From Eremophila alpestris peregrina (lineage: Eukaryota > Chordata > Aves > Passeriformes > Alaudidae): a stretch of 64,000 nt of DNA. The DNA lies in the NCBI GenBank assembly GCA_009792885.1, contig WMCF01000030.1:2665186-2729185 (forward strand). Direction: 5' to 3'. Position numbers and translations under genes: made by a program. The notes beneath the pieces were generated by a model, which saw only the letters and a list, made by a program, of their open reading frames with translations, did not search any database and had not been told where the DNA came from. Positions 1-13,300 of this stretch are shown here, piece after piece. How positions within the stretch are numbered: the stretch's first letter is position 1; each line of letters opens with the position of its first letter.

Positions 1-3000
1 ACTGAGTGCTTTTCATGAAATTCTGTTCATGGAAACCTCTGAATTTTCTTGCCAGTCTTAGGTCTGTTCTATTTCCCTCCTGGATTCCAGTGAGGTCTGG
101 TAGCAAATGGTATCTCCAGCAAGGAGGCATTCTTGAGTTTCTTGGTGGTATAAAAATGAACTATTTCTCCTACTATGGGAGGAGAGAGAACATTATGATC
201 ATCTCACACACACTGCACCCATCCTGGTTCTTATGGACATTATAAACGTATTCTTGTGAATAAAACACTTTGCATTGTGAGAAGTTTAACTAGCCAATTT
301 TTAACTTTCCAGTTGGTTTTGTCTTGGATCTCCAAGACAAATCATCAGGCTGGGCTGTGTAGGCTCCTAAAATAATAGAAATGCTGGAAGATAAGCAGCA
401 GAGCTGTGGTCTTGTTTTGGGTATTTTTGTAATACTTTAGAATTTAGTTCCACTAAGAATATGTATATTTAACCTGACAAGTGCACAACAGACTGGAAGG
501 ATTTTTTTTTTAACTTCTGTAGCTCTTGACTCCTAGAGATATTTTAAGACTGTAAGAGTATTGCTTCTTAAACTTTTATTTTTGGAACCTCTTAATCTAT
601 TTGTAACAGAGAACAAGGTCATAGAGTCTCTACAAGCTTTATCCTTATTTCCTACAAATCTTATTACTGTTCTGGAGCACAAGCTGCCAGTTATGTGGTA
701 GTCCTGGACATTCTGGTAAGGTCCAGAGAGGTGCTAACTATTGTGACAAGGAGACAATGAAATGTAGTGGTAGCAATGCCAGGACAGGTTTCCAGCTCAG
801 GGGCTGCATGCCACAGGCATACTTTTATTAGTAACAAAAAGCCTTTTGAACAGGGGAAAAACTCCTTTCACGTGATCACCTGTGTTGTACAGTAGCAATA
901 AAGTGCTGGCAGCTGGTGAAGCTGGCTTTACCTGTTTGCTGCTCCACTGCAAGAGGAAGAAGCTGATGATCCCAGCAGAGCCACAGGGCTACACTGCTGT
1001 TCAGGGTCAGGACTTGGATGAGGCAGGAGCACGTGGCAGGATGAATTCCCTGGGGGATGCTGCCCACATGGCCCTCTGTTAGCCCTCAGGGACTCCTAAA
1101 CATGGCAAGGCAGCCAAAATCCACAGGCAGGTACTCGGAACAACAGACTGGGCAAAGCACATGGGTAAGCAACAAAGAGAAAGCTGAGAGGAAAGTACAG
1201 AAAGCCTTAGATCAGTTTGCAAAAGCACTTGAAAATGCCAATTTGCATATTAAGAAACTTGATTTTCATCTAGATATTTTTCTGGAATTTAGTAATGAAT
1301 TAATAAGACAATAATAATTTATAGTACCATATTTTGTTGCCACCCAGAAAATGTGATGAAAAATTATGTAGTGTGTGATCACCTAAAAATGATCACTTCC
1401 ATTTGACCATTTGAAGAAAAAAAGGAAACAACCTGGCTTTGTGTTGTTTTCAGGAGAATGACATATTGCCACAGGACATTCCTATAAACCTAGATCAACA
1501 GATACACAATACAATTAGCCTACTTTTTAAATTAGTAAGTAGCAGATTGAGAGCAGTTACTGACTCAGGTTTATTCTGGGTCATCAACTGCTCAGTATTT
1601 TGACAGATTGAGGGGGGAAAATAGTTGAGATGCTAATTAAATGTGCAACATGCAAATCTAGAAATTTCAAATAATTTGTAAGATATAATATATGTAAGGA
1701 ATAGAAAGCTAATGTGTTTCAATGGCAGATGAGTAAAAATAATTGACTGTGCTGTATCTTGTGGAAAACAGCTTTGTGGTGTGGGGGAGAGGTAGGCTTG
1801 TGTAGACTTGGTTATAAACAAGGATATTTTCACTTCTGGGCAGAGCAGCCAATTACAAAATGTTAGTTAAGTAGGGCACACAGTGAAGCATTTGCAACAA
1901 GGGAGAGCTGCAGGATTTTTGCTGAGGGGACATTTCCTGAAGGCTTAATAGCTGGGAATCCCTAGTAAATAAGAAGAGAGTAGAAGAGCCACGTAGGTTA
2001 AATGTTACCAAGCATTTAGGCACTGAACCAAGTTACGAAATCATTTTCCCTAGTGAAACCAGATGTGGACTGTGAAAGGTGTTCTTTGTAAGTGATCTGT
2101 GGGTAAGTTTTGCACAGATAGGAGGTGCTCCAGGAATGATTCTGAAGGATTTGTAAATGTGGCTTTCCTAATTTGAGGAGCTAATTTTACATAAATATAT
2201 GTATGTATATATACAGGAAAAATAAATAGAAAATTATAATTACTATTAATTATGTGTAATAATTATAATTAATACCTACATGAACTACAATTAACATATA
2301 ATAATTACATGTAAAAATGTCTTGAGTGGAGATTCTTTTAACCTAACTTCTGTTGTGAACTGGCAGCTAATACCCTGAAAACCCTTGCTACTCAGTTATT
2401 GGCATTTGCATAAATCCTTAATCACTCCTCCCACTGGTTCTGCAGCAGCCCGGGGCTGAACATTGCAGTGCTGTGTACCAGGGCACATGGGAGCTGCTCC
2501 TGCTCCACGAGGAACAGCAGGGGGCTGCCCCAGATAGATGAATAGTTCCTTTTTTCCTTTCTGTCCTTCTGTACTCAATCTAACAGACTTGAATGAAAAT
2601 TTACACCAAAGCTTCCTGGCTGCTTCAGTAATTCATGGAGTGACGTATCCACATTGCCTGTCTGTTAACTTCTTGCTTCCCAGCTCTCAAAGAGCTGAGT
2701 AGGTGTCCAGTTGTGTTCCTGAGATCCTGACATTTAGTTTGCTGTACAGATTAAAAATAGCAGCTGCTGTTGGTTTCAGCATATCAGATGATTGCAGCAG
2801 AGCAAGTGGGCTGCTGTCCTTCCTCCTGAGGACATTCGCCAGTGGTAAATTGAAGTTTTCAGTGCTGACATGTTTCAGGAGCACAAATACAGAGGAAAAA
2901 AATGGTTTGTGGATGTGTGAGAGGAGGAGGGAGGATAGGAAATGGAAAAGCCTTGTTCTGTTATTTGTTATCTGAGATGTGATTAGATTTCACTTACATT

Positions 3001-4813
3001 AAAGCAGCATTTTAAAAAAGATGTACTCAGTCAATTAATGTTACTGTTACTGCATTCCAGCTCAAAAATGAGCACAGCTCTAATAGAGCATATGCAGAAA
3101 GAGAGGGTTTTGTGTTGGCTCTGAGGTCATGGTGTGTTTTCAGTACACTTTTCCATGGGATTACTTGTGGTTTAGGTGTTGGAGCTTTCCCTACAAGCAA
3201 TTGAAAGGCAGATGGTTAAAGAATATATATGAGTGGCAGTGACTGTTAGAAGAGTTTTACATCTCACTCTTCAGGGGGAACAAAGGGTCCCAGACAGAAA
3301 GCTAGATTCCTAAAGATTGAATGTGATGCTCTGTAATACCATTAAAAACTCCTGTAGATGTTCTAGAGTTTGGACAGAACAAATGTAGAGCAAATAGCTC
3401 ATGGGGTAGGAAGTCAGTTCATGAAAACCATTGGCACAGGAATGGGTGAAATATTAAACTGCTCTTGTGAAATTACAGAAATTTAAGTGGTTATACATGT
3501 ACTGCATAGTTTAGACATATTTTTAAATTTACCTGTAGCACAGGGAGGTTTTATTAGAATTATTTCAGGCAAAAAGACTTAAATTCCTTCACCTTTATAC
3601 GAACCTTTGGCCTATGCTGTGTGTGTCTGGGGACACTGGCAGAAACCAGTTAAGACAGAGAAATTGCAGCTGAATTGCAGCTTTCCAGAATCAGTGAAGG
3701 AAAGAAAGGCATAGAAAGGCACTTGTGTTACCACTGGTTTCTTTCCATAAACAAAAGTTAATAACATAGGTCTTGTCAGCAAAGTGCTCCTGAGCTATCA
3801 GAAGTTGCTTTCCAGGACTGGAGCAGCCAAGTCCAGCTTAAATGTTTCTGTGAACATATAAACCCAAAATAACGTATTTCTTAAACATCTGTGTAATTCT
3901 TGTGTCATACTGGAGTATTTGAATACTTATTAATTGAAAAAGCATCTTTTTCTTCCCTTAAATATACCCAAAGCTACTTGTTTACAGTGCTGAGACCTCA
4001 TTATTCAGCCTGCACCTTGGTAATGAAAATGCTTACTCTGACACACACACTGTGGACTGACAGCCAGAGAGCTCTCTGTTGTTCTTCACTGTCAATTTAC
4101 CAGTTACTGCAGTGACCAGAAGTGCAGGAATGTAGGTCTTATTTCAATCCCTGTCTTGCAGGTAAATTATGTAGGAAGAGATGTTGCCTGAGAGATCTGT
4201 AATACACTTCCTTTCAGAATTATTCTATAAAAAGTGGGATTTTCTTAGCTCAGAGAAAGGAGAGAAAAACTCCTACCTTAATGGCTAGATCACACCTTAG
4301 AAGATAGGGAGTGTGTGGCCTCCAGCACCCCTGCACAGCTGATGCTCTTTGCATTTCCAGTTCAACTGGACCTGGTCTAAAGGCTACAGGGTATTGTGGT
4401 GGTTTGGGTTTTTTGTTACCTGTCTGGGTGTTGTGTAGCCCCCACACACAGGAAGGAGGTTATTGACCTCTTTAAATATTAGTAACACTTTTGTCCTTTA
4501 GGCTAGCAGTTAAAAACCATCTAGACAATGCTTCCTTGGGAAGGAAGAATGAATTGCCAAAAAAACATCAGAGAGAAAGAAGATACTTCAGTAGGCATGA
4601 ATGAAGTCTTTGTGCAGAGGGATCAGCCTTGGCTGAAAGAGCAGCACTCTGTGACCACAGTGCAGAGATCTTTGTGCTGTGGGTTAATTTACTTTGCCTT
4701 GGGATTCCTAGGCTCAGAGTGCCTTTATACATTCAGCTGCAGAGGACATCCTCTTCAATTCCATGAAAAGATCATGTACACAGATTCCTGAGTTTTAATT
4801 TCTTCTCTCCAAG
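1..4813 (+). other. GRTP1: GRTP1 intron (partial), upstream of the first exon in the window
   Basis: No exon was found here. The expected preceding coding segment (the part ending in …GRILP before DYYSP) was looked for and not seen. The stretch holds ordinary AT-rich intronic sequence, with an AT-rich block at 2185-2320 made of TAATTATAATTA-type repeats. Open frames of 60-90 codons are chance frames. Confidence 0.7.
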
Positions 4814-4986
4814 ATTATTACAGTCCTGCAATGTTGGGCCTGAAAACGGACCAGGAAGTCCTTGGAGAACTTGTGAAAATGAAAATTCCAGCTGTGGCAG
4901 AGCTGATGGAAAGACATGGAGTCATGTGGACCCTGGTGGTGTCACGCTGGTTTATCTGCCTGTTCATTGACATCCTTCCAGTGGAG
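4814..4986 (+). CDS. GRTP1: GRTP1 coding exon (third from last)
   Basis: The acceptor is TTCTCTCCAAG before 4814, and the donor GTAACT follows 4986. The exon begins with the last two bases of a Asp codon (G|AT), then reads YYSPAMLGLKTDQEV… to …DILPVE, with phase 0 at the end. A second AG at 4822-4823 would shift the frame, so the upstream acceptor is chosen. Confidence 0.95.
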
Positions 4987-7483
4987 GTAACTGGTAACAT
5001 CAAGTTCTCTTACTACACCCCTAATTATTTCATTTGTACTGCTTTAGTAAAAATTGCTTACTGAAATCAAGGTTAACCTGAATTCTCTCCTTTCCTGCAG
5101 ACTGTGCTCCGAATATGGGATTGTTTATTCTATGAAGGGTCAAAGATCATCTTCCGTGTGGCCTTAACATTGATAAAGCAAAACCAAGCTTTCATTTTAG
5201 AAGCCACAAATTTCCCTGACATTTGTGAAAAATTTAAGCAGATCACCAAAGGAACATTTGTAACAGAGTGTCACAGCTTCATGCAGGTAAATTCTCTGCA
5301 GCTTTTAGTCAGTCCAAATAAAAACCAACTCAGAAATGTTTTTCACTGAGCAAAAGATGGATACAGTTAAGTGAAACATAGCTGTTAGGATTGTTTTAAA
5401 ATAAAAAACTCAAGCCTTTCTAATAAATATATTAATATATTAAATAATTTATAGTTTATAATTATCAAATAATACATTTAATGGTTATTATCTAATTTCA
5501 TATATAGCAATCCATCCACATCATCTGCCATGCAGGAAAGAAAATTCTTTTTGCCCTTTTTCCAGTTAAGGCAGAAAGTTTGATGAGAAAATAATTTGAG
5601 TGCATTTTTCCAGTGAACTATGGATATTGATCCTGTGCTTTTTTCAGATGAATTGTAAATACAGTATTGTAAAATAAGCACAAAGTGAATTTTAAGCTTG
5701 CACTGATAAATGCCTGAACACACAGCATCATTCTGTTTAGAACAAGATGGTAGCAGCAGGTTCTCATTTCCAGACAAAAAGCCATGGAGCTGAATGTCCA
5801 AGTGCTATGACAGTCTGCAATCTAAATATTATGCTTTTAAATTATTAATAAAGTGGGTGCCACATCAGTATCAAAGATTAGATTCAGGGCTTATCTTGGA
5901 ACATGGAAACAGAAAAGGTGGTAGCTGCAAAACAAGCAACAGGAGCACTCCTGTCATAAATCACTTGGTCAACTCCACCATCATTGTTTGCTCAGTGTGC
6001 ACAAAAGCACGTCCTGGAGGGTGACATTTACCCCCCAAAGTGTTTCATGCTCATGGCACTTCTCTGTGCACAGGTCAATATCAGCAGGATGGCATTTATA
6101 CTAACTTTCATTATTGTTCATATAGAAGAGAAACTAGCTTAACCTACTGACACTTTTAAGTATTTTAATTAAAGGAGCAAGAGAAAAATCACAGGTACAG
6201 CTTTAATTTAGAAGGGAGATGTTTGAGGGGTTTTTCCATGCCATAAACAGTTTAAAATAAAAATTTTATTAAATGTTAACTACCTTAAGGACACCTGTTC
6301 AGAGGTTGATGCTAACACTTGTCCTTGAAGGACTTCCCTCCCCCCTCTTTATTTGTGTTTATTTTTAAAACCAGTTATTTTTAGAAAATCACCACCTTTT
6401 TCTTGCAGTTACCCTGAGTAAAATAATTTTGACTGTTATTTATTCTAGTAATGGGGCTTTGAGGGCAGTCAGATAAACAATTTAGGTTAGGTTCTTCAGT
6501 AATTTTGAAACATGTAGTTTTGTGCTTGTATGTTTGTTGGGCTGGGGTTTTTTTCAGCAGTACAGGTCTTAGTACCAGTAGAGGTGATGACAGGTATCTT
6601 TATGCCTCCTCCCCCAGAAGAGAGCCTTAGTTTTTAGTTTGAAGGCTTCTTTGCCAGAAAGCTGCTCTGAACTGGTTCAGTTACAGTCTCATCTCTAGAG
6701 CTGTCATTTAACAGCTCCAGAGAACTGAAGTGCCCACACACATTAACTGTAGCTTAAAGTGCATAAACCTGTAGCTTTGCTTCACAGTTTTGTTCACTCA
6801 GAAGTTCTAGGTGAAGTAGTGGAAACAAATGTACTGTTCTTGAACAACAAGTGAAAACAAAAGAAAGTAATTGAAGATGTGTGATGGCATTCAGACCACA
6901 TCAAGTTGTTCCACCCATATCCATTACTTCCCTGGAAAGCCTGGTAGAGAAGAGGAGCAAAGGTAGTGTTGAGAGGGATTAAAACTAATTTTTTGCTGCA
7001 GGAAAACACTGGGTTTTTTGTGTTCCAGAGCCTGAACCAGCTCTGCTAGCACCACACAAGAAATGCACTGGTGCTTTGTCACAGTACCTAGGACAGTTTA
7101 GTATGTTATAAATATGCCACTTGCCAGCACCTGCCATCTACAATAATCTCAACTAGACACACATTCAAACCAGATTTTCTGTTGCTGCTTTTGTGTAATT
7201 TACTGCCCTTGTTACATGAGCTGCACGTTTCCTGTGTGTTTGCAGCTCAGTGGATGAAGATGTTACCCTATTACAGGAAGCCTGAAGAGCAGTAAGAACA
7301 TTGAAGCAGGGATTTCACACCTCAGAGAATTATGTGAGAATTATTGCATGGTGCTCAGCATTTTAACTAAGAATTTTCTTCTTTTGCCCCCAGAAAATAT
7401 TCACTGATCCTGGAAGCTTATCCATGGCAACAGTCAACAAACTCCGAGAGACTTGCAGGGAGAAGCTCCTTTCTCAGGGATAA
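4814..7483 (+). CDS. GRTP1: GRTP1, 3' part (last three coding exons; growth hormone-regulated TBC protein 1)
   Basis: GRTP1 is a TBC-domain protein, a family that accelerates GTP hydrolysis by Rab GTPases in vesicle traffic; its own Rab substrate is not settled. Exons 4814-4986, 5101-5286 and 7394-7483 join in frame (phases 1, 0, 0) and give 148 residues plus a split Asp codon, matching the C-terminal 44% of the roughly 336-residue vertebrate protein. Recognisable stretches are DYYSPAMLGLKTDQEVLGEL, SRWFICLFIDILPVE, TVLRIWDCLFYEGSKIIFRV and the C-terminus KLRETCREKLLSQG. These form the C-terminal half of the TBC fold. The catalytic Arg and Gln fingers lie in earlier exons, which I could not find in bases 1-4813 and which must be upstream of the window. 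The gene converges on LAMP1. Identity is secure from family knowledge. Confidence 0.96.
5101..5286 (+). CDS. GRTP1: GRTP1 coding exon (second from last)
   Basis: It has the acceptor TTTCCTGCAG and the donor GTAAAT. It contains 62 codons, phase 0 at both ends, starting TVLRIWDCLFYEG and ending VTECHSFMQ. The intron before it is only 114 bp. It encodes the last helices of the TBC domain. Confidence 0.95.
5287..7393 (+). other. GRTP1: GRTP1 last intron
   Basis: A GT-AG intron of 2.1 kb. It contains an AT-rich patch near 5420-5480 and no recognisable exon or repeat family. Confidence 0.85.
7394..7483 (+). CDS. GRTP1: GRTP1 terminal coding exon
   Basis: It has the acceptor TTTTGCCCCCAG and 29 codons plus TAA at 7481-7483. 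It begins KIFTDPGSLSMATVNKLRE and ends KLLSQG, the conserved GRTP1 C-terminus. Confidence 0.95.
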   Translation, partial: KIFTDPGSLSMATVNKLRETCREKLLSQG

Positions 7484-7882
7484 CATGCCACACAGAACCA
7501 GGTGGTCAGAGGCTCCAGCAATTGACACATTCCTCTATTTGCACTGATTAAAGCACACTTTAAGCTTTCCATGAATTAATTGACACTTGACCAAGTTTTC
7601 CTGCCTTTGAAGTAAGTGTGTTAACACTTTGTACTGTATGTCAGATTTGATAACTGGAACTGGTGGTTCTGTTAGTGTTTGTTGGTGGTGTGTTGTTTTT
7701 ATTTTTTAAGGATTAAGGTATCTTCAGACTAGAATGTGATCAATGTCAGGACCCTCCTTTTAAAAACATAGTCCCAGGGAATTTTGTAATATTAAAAGTG
7801 AACAGATGTATAAAATTATGTATTGCTGTGTTAATGGTGTCACAGTTACCATTTGTACAAAATAAATTAATTTAATTTGTCA
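7484..7882 (+). other. GRTP1: GRTP1 3' untranslated region
   Basis: About 400 bases follow the stop codon up to a canonical AATAAA at 7861-7866. A T/G-rich stretch (TTTCTTGGTGTAGAG) follows near 7890. Cleavage near 7880 is inferred from the signal spacing; an ATTAAA near 7547 is a weaker alternative. Confidence 0.7.
7861..7866 (+). terminator. GRTP1: Polyadenylation signal of GRTP1
   Basis: AATAAA lies 377 bases after the GRTP1 stop, followed by a T/G-rich downstream element. This is the first canonical hexamer after the stop. Confidence 0.7.
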
Positions 7883-9310
7883 GAACCCGTTTCTTGGTGT
7901 AGAGAGTAAAATATGTGATCTGAGTCCTGACTGCCAGTCCTTGGAATAGCAGCATCTTTTTCCTCGCTGCTCTCACTTAAGGAACTGAAATACAGCAAAG
8001 TGCAGGGCAAGAGAGCAATCAGTGCTCTTCAGTAGCAGTTGATCTATGCAGTGTGAGATAGTGCAGCTGTAGTGCAGTTCTCCTATACCTGTGTCCCTGA
8101 AAATTTGGGGAGGAACACTTGTAAAGACATCCACCAACAGATTTTTTTGACAGGGGAAGGTACTGGGTAGTTCCAAAGTCTGTCTTGGCACTGGGCCACT
8201 TCCAGCCCTGCTGGGCCAGGAGTCTGGGAATTGCTTTCTTGTCCATACAGGGCCCTCTCGTGGCCACATCCGCTCCTTCCAGCTGGGGAAAGGAGACAAC
8301 TGGAGCACTCTGTGGGGTTTAATGGTCCCTGTGCAACAACTACTGTGGAAAGCCTCACATTTTAACAGCACAATCCTTTTCAGACTTTACTCCAAGCTCT
8401 CTTCATTCCTTGTGAAGAATGGCTTCCTCCTATCCCACAAACTGAGATTTTTTTCATTCCTCGGGGTGGGGGGAATATCACCTTTTTCAGAGGAAGTAGA
8501 GGAGTGCTCTTCTAGACAGCTAAAGACTGCTACTCAGCAGTGACTGAGCTATCCCATCCTTTATGGTACCAGACATACACCTTTTTTCTCAAGTACTGAA
8601 TTATAAGGACCTAATATGACAGCAGGTATTAGGAAACACTTCACTAGTACCAAAATTCACAGCTTCCAGGTACCTTTAAGGTCACAGGGCATTGATCCAC
8701 AGTACACCAGCCTTACTGTCCTGCATTAGGTTCCCTTGGTCAGGAGTGTTGTGTGCAATGTTTTGGTATGCCCTGGTTCCTGCCAGGGCAATGTTTTGGT
8801 TCCTGCCCTGCAGAGCTGGGACTGATTACACCAAAGCCTTGCTGCTGCAAGAAGGAGTCAGGGAACCTTTAAACACCAAGGCTCATTTCCAGCACATAAC
8901 AAGGCACCCAGCCCTCAGCAGATGTGCATTTCCTGCTTTGTGGTAAGAGGCCAACTTCAGAATCCAACATGAAATGTCATTTATGCAGTCCTTAGACTAA
9001 GAACCTCAGCAGCAGTGTCAGAAAGGGAGGCTCAGTCAGGCAGGCCGTGCACCAACATGTCTCAGAGGTGGCAGTTTAAAGAGTTAACTTCTCCAGGTCT
9101 CAGGTTACCAACACATAGCTTTCCTTCTTTCCAAACACAAAGTGCAAAACGAACCTGATTCCAGCACACACATATTAAGGCTTTCTTTTGTGCCACAAAA
9201 AACCCTCCACACTGAAGATTGTTTGAAGTGTCCCAAGTTTAGCCAAATCATGAATTCAGCCATCAATAAATGGTCAACAAATGGTTTTAAGAGTGGTCAG
9301 CAGTACTAAG
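7883..9310. other. Intergenic gap between convergent GRTP1 and LAMP1
   Basis: About 1.4 kb separates the two inferred 3' ends. No gene was recognised. The 132-codon frame on the minus strand (7973-8371) overlaps other open frames on the same strand and resembles no protein known to me. A short imperfect duplication, CAATGTTTTGGT…TTCCTGCC, lies at 8756-8806. Confidence 0.7.
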
Positions 9311-10177
9311 AAATACAGAAAAAAAAGTGTCTTTATTAGCATTGTTACAGGCAATGCATACATAAGAACTGATCCTTAAAGTGTACAACCCCCAGCCAAG
9401 TTTAAAGCAATAGAATCAGCAGATTGAGATCTATATTGTACACATGTGCAGTAACAGGATCTCTCAACCTTCCAACAGAATAGACTGAAATCACTTTACA
9501 AAAAAAAGTAAATAAAAATAACACCCATTTTAAAAAAGTACCAGCTCCTAACGAGCTGGCATAGCATCAAAAATATCAAACAGGGGAGTTGTCCAATCAT
9601 CAAGAGTTCCTGTAAGGTTTGAGTATTGCGTCGTTCACACCCTGCATGTGCCAGGCATTGAGTTTAAAGCTTAGTAAAAAATACACACCTAAGAGACAAG
9701 GTGAAGTTCAGATTTTAGATTTCAATTTTGTCAGTTGTTACTCAATTTTACCAATGCATCATCAGTATACTTAACATCATCGCTCAATGGCAGCGGTGCA
9801 AATGATGAACCTTTTCCCTTTGTTAAGAGTTCTGAAATGGAGTCAGAGTTAGCAACATCCCTCTCTGGAATCTGTAGCTGACATGATCTTACACCAATTC
9901 CAAAAAAGCACCCTTAAAAACTTTTAGCTTGTTTCTAAGTGGGTAAATATTAAAACTAGTTAGCAAAATTAAACACCAGAATCTTCAGAAGTTATTTTTG
10001 TGCATAGTTAAATGCTGCAAGATGATTTCACATTTAATAAAGCAGACTTTAAAGAAGCAATTTGCAAGAAAAGATGTTACCTTACAATATCAACCAGTTC
10101 AGGGGAAATGTAGGGGGATCTTTCCCCCCAGCCTCTTGCAATTGCTTTTCATCTACGCTGGATTTTAGTGCAAGTAA
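9310..10177 (-). other. LAMP1: LAMP1 3' untranslated region
   Basis: It runs from the stop codon to about 15-20 bases beyond the AATAAA on the minus strand (plus-strand positions 9332-9337). An ATTAAA on the minus strand near 10,033 could give a much shorter form. The end point is inferred from signal position only. Confidence 0.65.
9332..9337 (-). terminator. LAMP1: Polyadenylation signal of LAMP1
   Basis: AATAAA on the minus strand, about 840 bases after the stop codon, followed by a T-rich stretch. It is the only canonical hexamer noticed in the proposed 3' UTR. Confidence 0.65.
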
Positions 10178-10317
10178 TTAAATTGTTTGATATCCAGCAT
10201 GGCTCCTCTTTCTGCCAATCAGGTAAGCAATCAAGACAATTAGAACAAGACCAGCAAGGGCTGCACCAACTATTATAGGGATCAGCATGTTATTTTCATC
10301 CAGCTGACATTCTTCCA
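10178..10317 (-). CDS. LAMP1: LAMP1 exon 9 (membrane segment and sorting tail)
   Basis: The acceptor is TTTTCTCTCTCTTCAG. It completes a split Val codon, then reads EECQLDENNML, the hydrophobic segment IPIIVGAALAGLVLIVLIAY, and the tail GRKRSHAGYQTI with TAA at 10180-10178. This exon is nearly invariant between bird and mammal. Confidence 0.97.
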
Positions 10318-13300
10318 CTGAAGAGAGAGAAAAAGATCCATGTTAGGTACCAGTGCACCAACAGATGGCTAGATCCAGAATTTCAGCATTCTGCTCTCAG
10401 CACACAGATAAAATTGGCTCAGCTTGCCAACAATGAAAAGGAAGCCAAGTCCACTAACTATGATCATTCAGGATGAAGTCTTTCTAGTACCAGCTGTATA
10501 CACAATATGGAGATTATAGTGATTGTTTCCTCCCCTAGAGCTGGTAGTTACACACAAATTTAGCCATGATAAATATCCATGTGACCCTTCCCACAGTCAT
10601 TCTGCTTTCATCATAGTCACAAGGGACAGATTTGCCCCTTTCACACAACCGTCTGCACACAGTTTGGAGGGAAAGGTAGCACCCTTCCTTAACTCTTCTC
10701 TGAACCACCAGGAACAAGTCCAAGTTGTTTCAAAGCTTTTTACACATTCTCACACTCGGACATCTTAATCAGCCCCCACATCATCTGTAGTGGGGCATGC
10801 AGAGACTAAGCACAGCACCCACAAGCTGACATTTGACTACAGAATGTTATATTTATATCAAAGTATGCTTCCAAACTTGGATTTGACAGGGGCTGCCAAA
10901 TGCAAACCTCTTACCTGGCCCAAATTTGTCTCCATCAATCTTGAAAATCTGGATCTGAACATTAAATACATTGACAAGGGCTTGGTCTGTGACCTGCAGA
11001 TTCTCCTCAGAACTGCACTTGTAGGAGTTCCCTACTGAAGTTATCAGCTCACTCATGCTGTTGTTTGATGCTTCAAATTTTGGATCTGTGCAAGAGAAAG
11101 TCTTATTACATAAATCTGAAGAGCAGGGAGCTGTAAGCTCATAGAGCTGCAATTTGATAAATTTGATTAATCCCCAACATTTCTCATACATTATTTAATG
11201 CAGGCTACTCTTAATATTTAAAGAAGTAATCACAGAGAGTAGATTTCTCAAAATCCTTACTTTTTGCTTCAGAAGGCAGGGTTGTGCTTACACTCACACC
11301 TTGCAGGAAGAATTTTTCAGCACTTGCATTCTTTAAAAAAAAAACCAAACAAACAAAACCAACAAATCAGTTGTCATTTAAACTGATGATGTACAACATA
11401 AGCTGTTCATGTTCAGGTTCCATTCTGCATGCAATCTGCGAAAGGTTTTTAAAACAAAGACCACAAATGGGATTAACATCCAGAGGAGGTGTTTACTTGG
11501 ACTTTTGGAGAGAAAAGCTACAGGAAGAATGCATCTTAAGGAAGATTATTTTGTGAGAGGGCAAAGAGGCAGAGAAAGGGGGCCTTGTCACCCCCAAACT
11601 GTTGACTTGACTTCCACACTGCAGGCATAGTCCCACCCATTGCTTAAGCAGCCTACTTGAAGTAAACCTGGTACCCCACAGAGCTGTGGAGTCATTTAAC
11701 AGCCACAGCTCAAGGTGATCAGTGTTAAAAGGAGCATGAAGCTCTGACACACAGTGGAGTCAGTGCTCAAAGGTATACAGCACCTGGGGCAGGGCTGTGG
11801 GAAACAGGATTCCCAACCATCACAGGAGACCACTTGGCCTTTGGGCTGTACACAGAATATTAAAGAGGAATTAAATCCAGCTCCAGGCTTGATATTAGAT
11901 GAGATGCCCACTTGTCACAGGCTGCTCCCAGTTTCGGCAAGAAGCCTTAAAGAGTAAGCAACAGAATCTTCAAGGGAGTTCCCACTCCAAAGAAAATACT
12001 TTTCTGTGTACAAATATGTATGTGTATACATATATACATATTCTTTTCACACAGTGGTTACCAAGCATAAAACCCAATAAATCCTAGTATTAAAACCAAA
12101 GGAACTAGTTACTGCCCTTCCTGTAGCTGTCTTTTTCCCTCCTGCACTTGTCCCAGTTAGTTTTCCCCCATGGAAAGTCCTGCAGACTGTACACACTTGG
12201 TGCAGAGATTCTTACCAGTGCAAACTGGAAGATAACCCTCGTTTTCTCAAAAGTCAGGTTCAGCAAGGCAGATGTGTTGTCACATCTCCCAGAAGAAGTT
12301 GTATTACGTGGTATGAAATTCAGCAAATCCAAACCCATCTGAGAGAGAAGAGGAGCAGTTATGACACTTGAGGATACTGAGTCCAACACCTCACACTCAG
12401 CCAAGGTGTAGCTGGCTCGTGTCCCATGTTCGCGCTGTGTTCCAGACACCGGGGCTGATCCGCACACACGTCCCACACCCCTGCAGCTGCACCTGAGTTA
12501 CCAGGCTGACAGACAACTAAGGGCACAGCTAACAAAGCTTTCTGCAGCCCAGAACCCACTGCTTTCTCCACATAAACTGCTTTGGTCCTTGCAGCATAAG
12601 GAAAAACATCAAGAACCCCCATGCTACACAGAGGACAAGATGCTATAATGCTTTGATGTGAGGTAGAAGCAATTAAGGGGACCACCTGTCAGCACAATCA
12701 TTTTGCATGTAATTTGAGTATAAAATGTTTTAGTTTTGTCCATGGTTCATGATTTTATACTGTCTTGCATCTGCAGAAGGCTGTGGGTTAAATGCACTTG
12801 CCAAACAATTAAATAGAAACCCTTTCAGTAGCTCTTAGCTGATCCTCGTGTCACCAGAAAACTTACTTGCCACCTCCTCAGTGGCCATTACACTAGAAAT
12901 CAGCTGTTCCACCAGAAGCAGAACACCAGAATCAGGGAATTTCACACAATTAAGGTGGCTAAGACACAGTTACCATCATAACAAGCCACTGTACAGCCAC
13001 ACACCACTATAAGTGCTCATGATTTTACTTTTCAGTCATCAACATCATAAACAAATGCAGTAGTTCCTTTTGCAACATGACTGTTTCCTGTTGGGATTCA
13101 ACAGTCCCTTTGAGACTCTGGGTTTGTCCACAGGCCTGGCAAGCTGGGCTCTGCACCAATAGTGGAGGGAAAGAACCTGTGCCAGGGCTGAATCTCACAT
13201 AAACCTTGTATTTTTCTTTTTTATTTACTATTAAAATCAGCTGTTAAGTAGCTTTTAAGCATCAAAGTCAAACCCAAATGTCTTCAGTGCTGGCTGGAAG

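Noticed and set aside
1057..1314. 85-codon plus-strand frame that might be a GRTP1 exon
   Set aside because: Its sequence does not match any part of the GRTP1 TBC protein and it has no fitting splice sites.
8019..8371. Three overlapping minus-strand frames between GRTP1 and LAMP1
   Set aside because: They are mutually exclusive frames over the same bases with no resemblance to a known protein.
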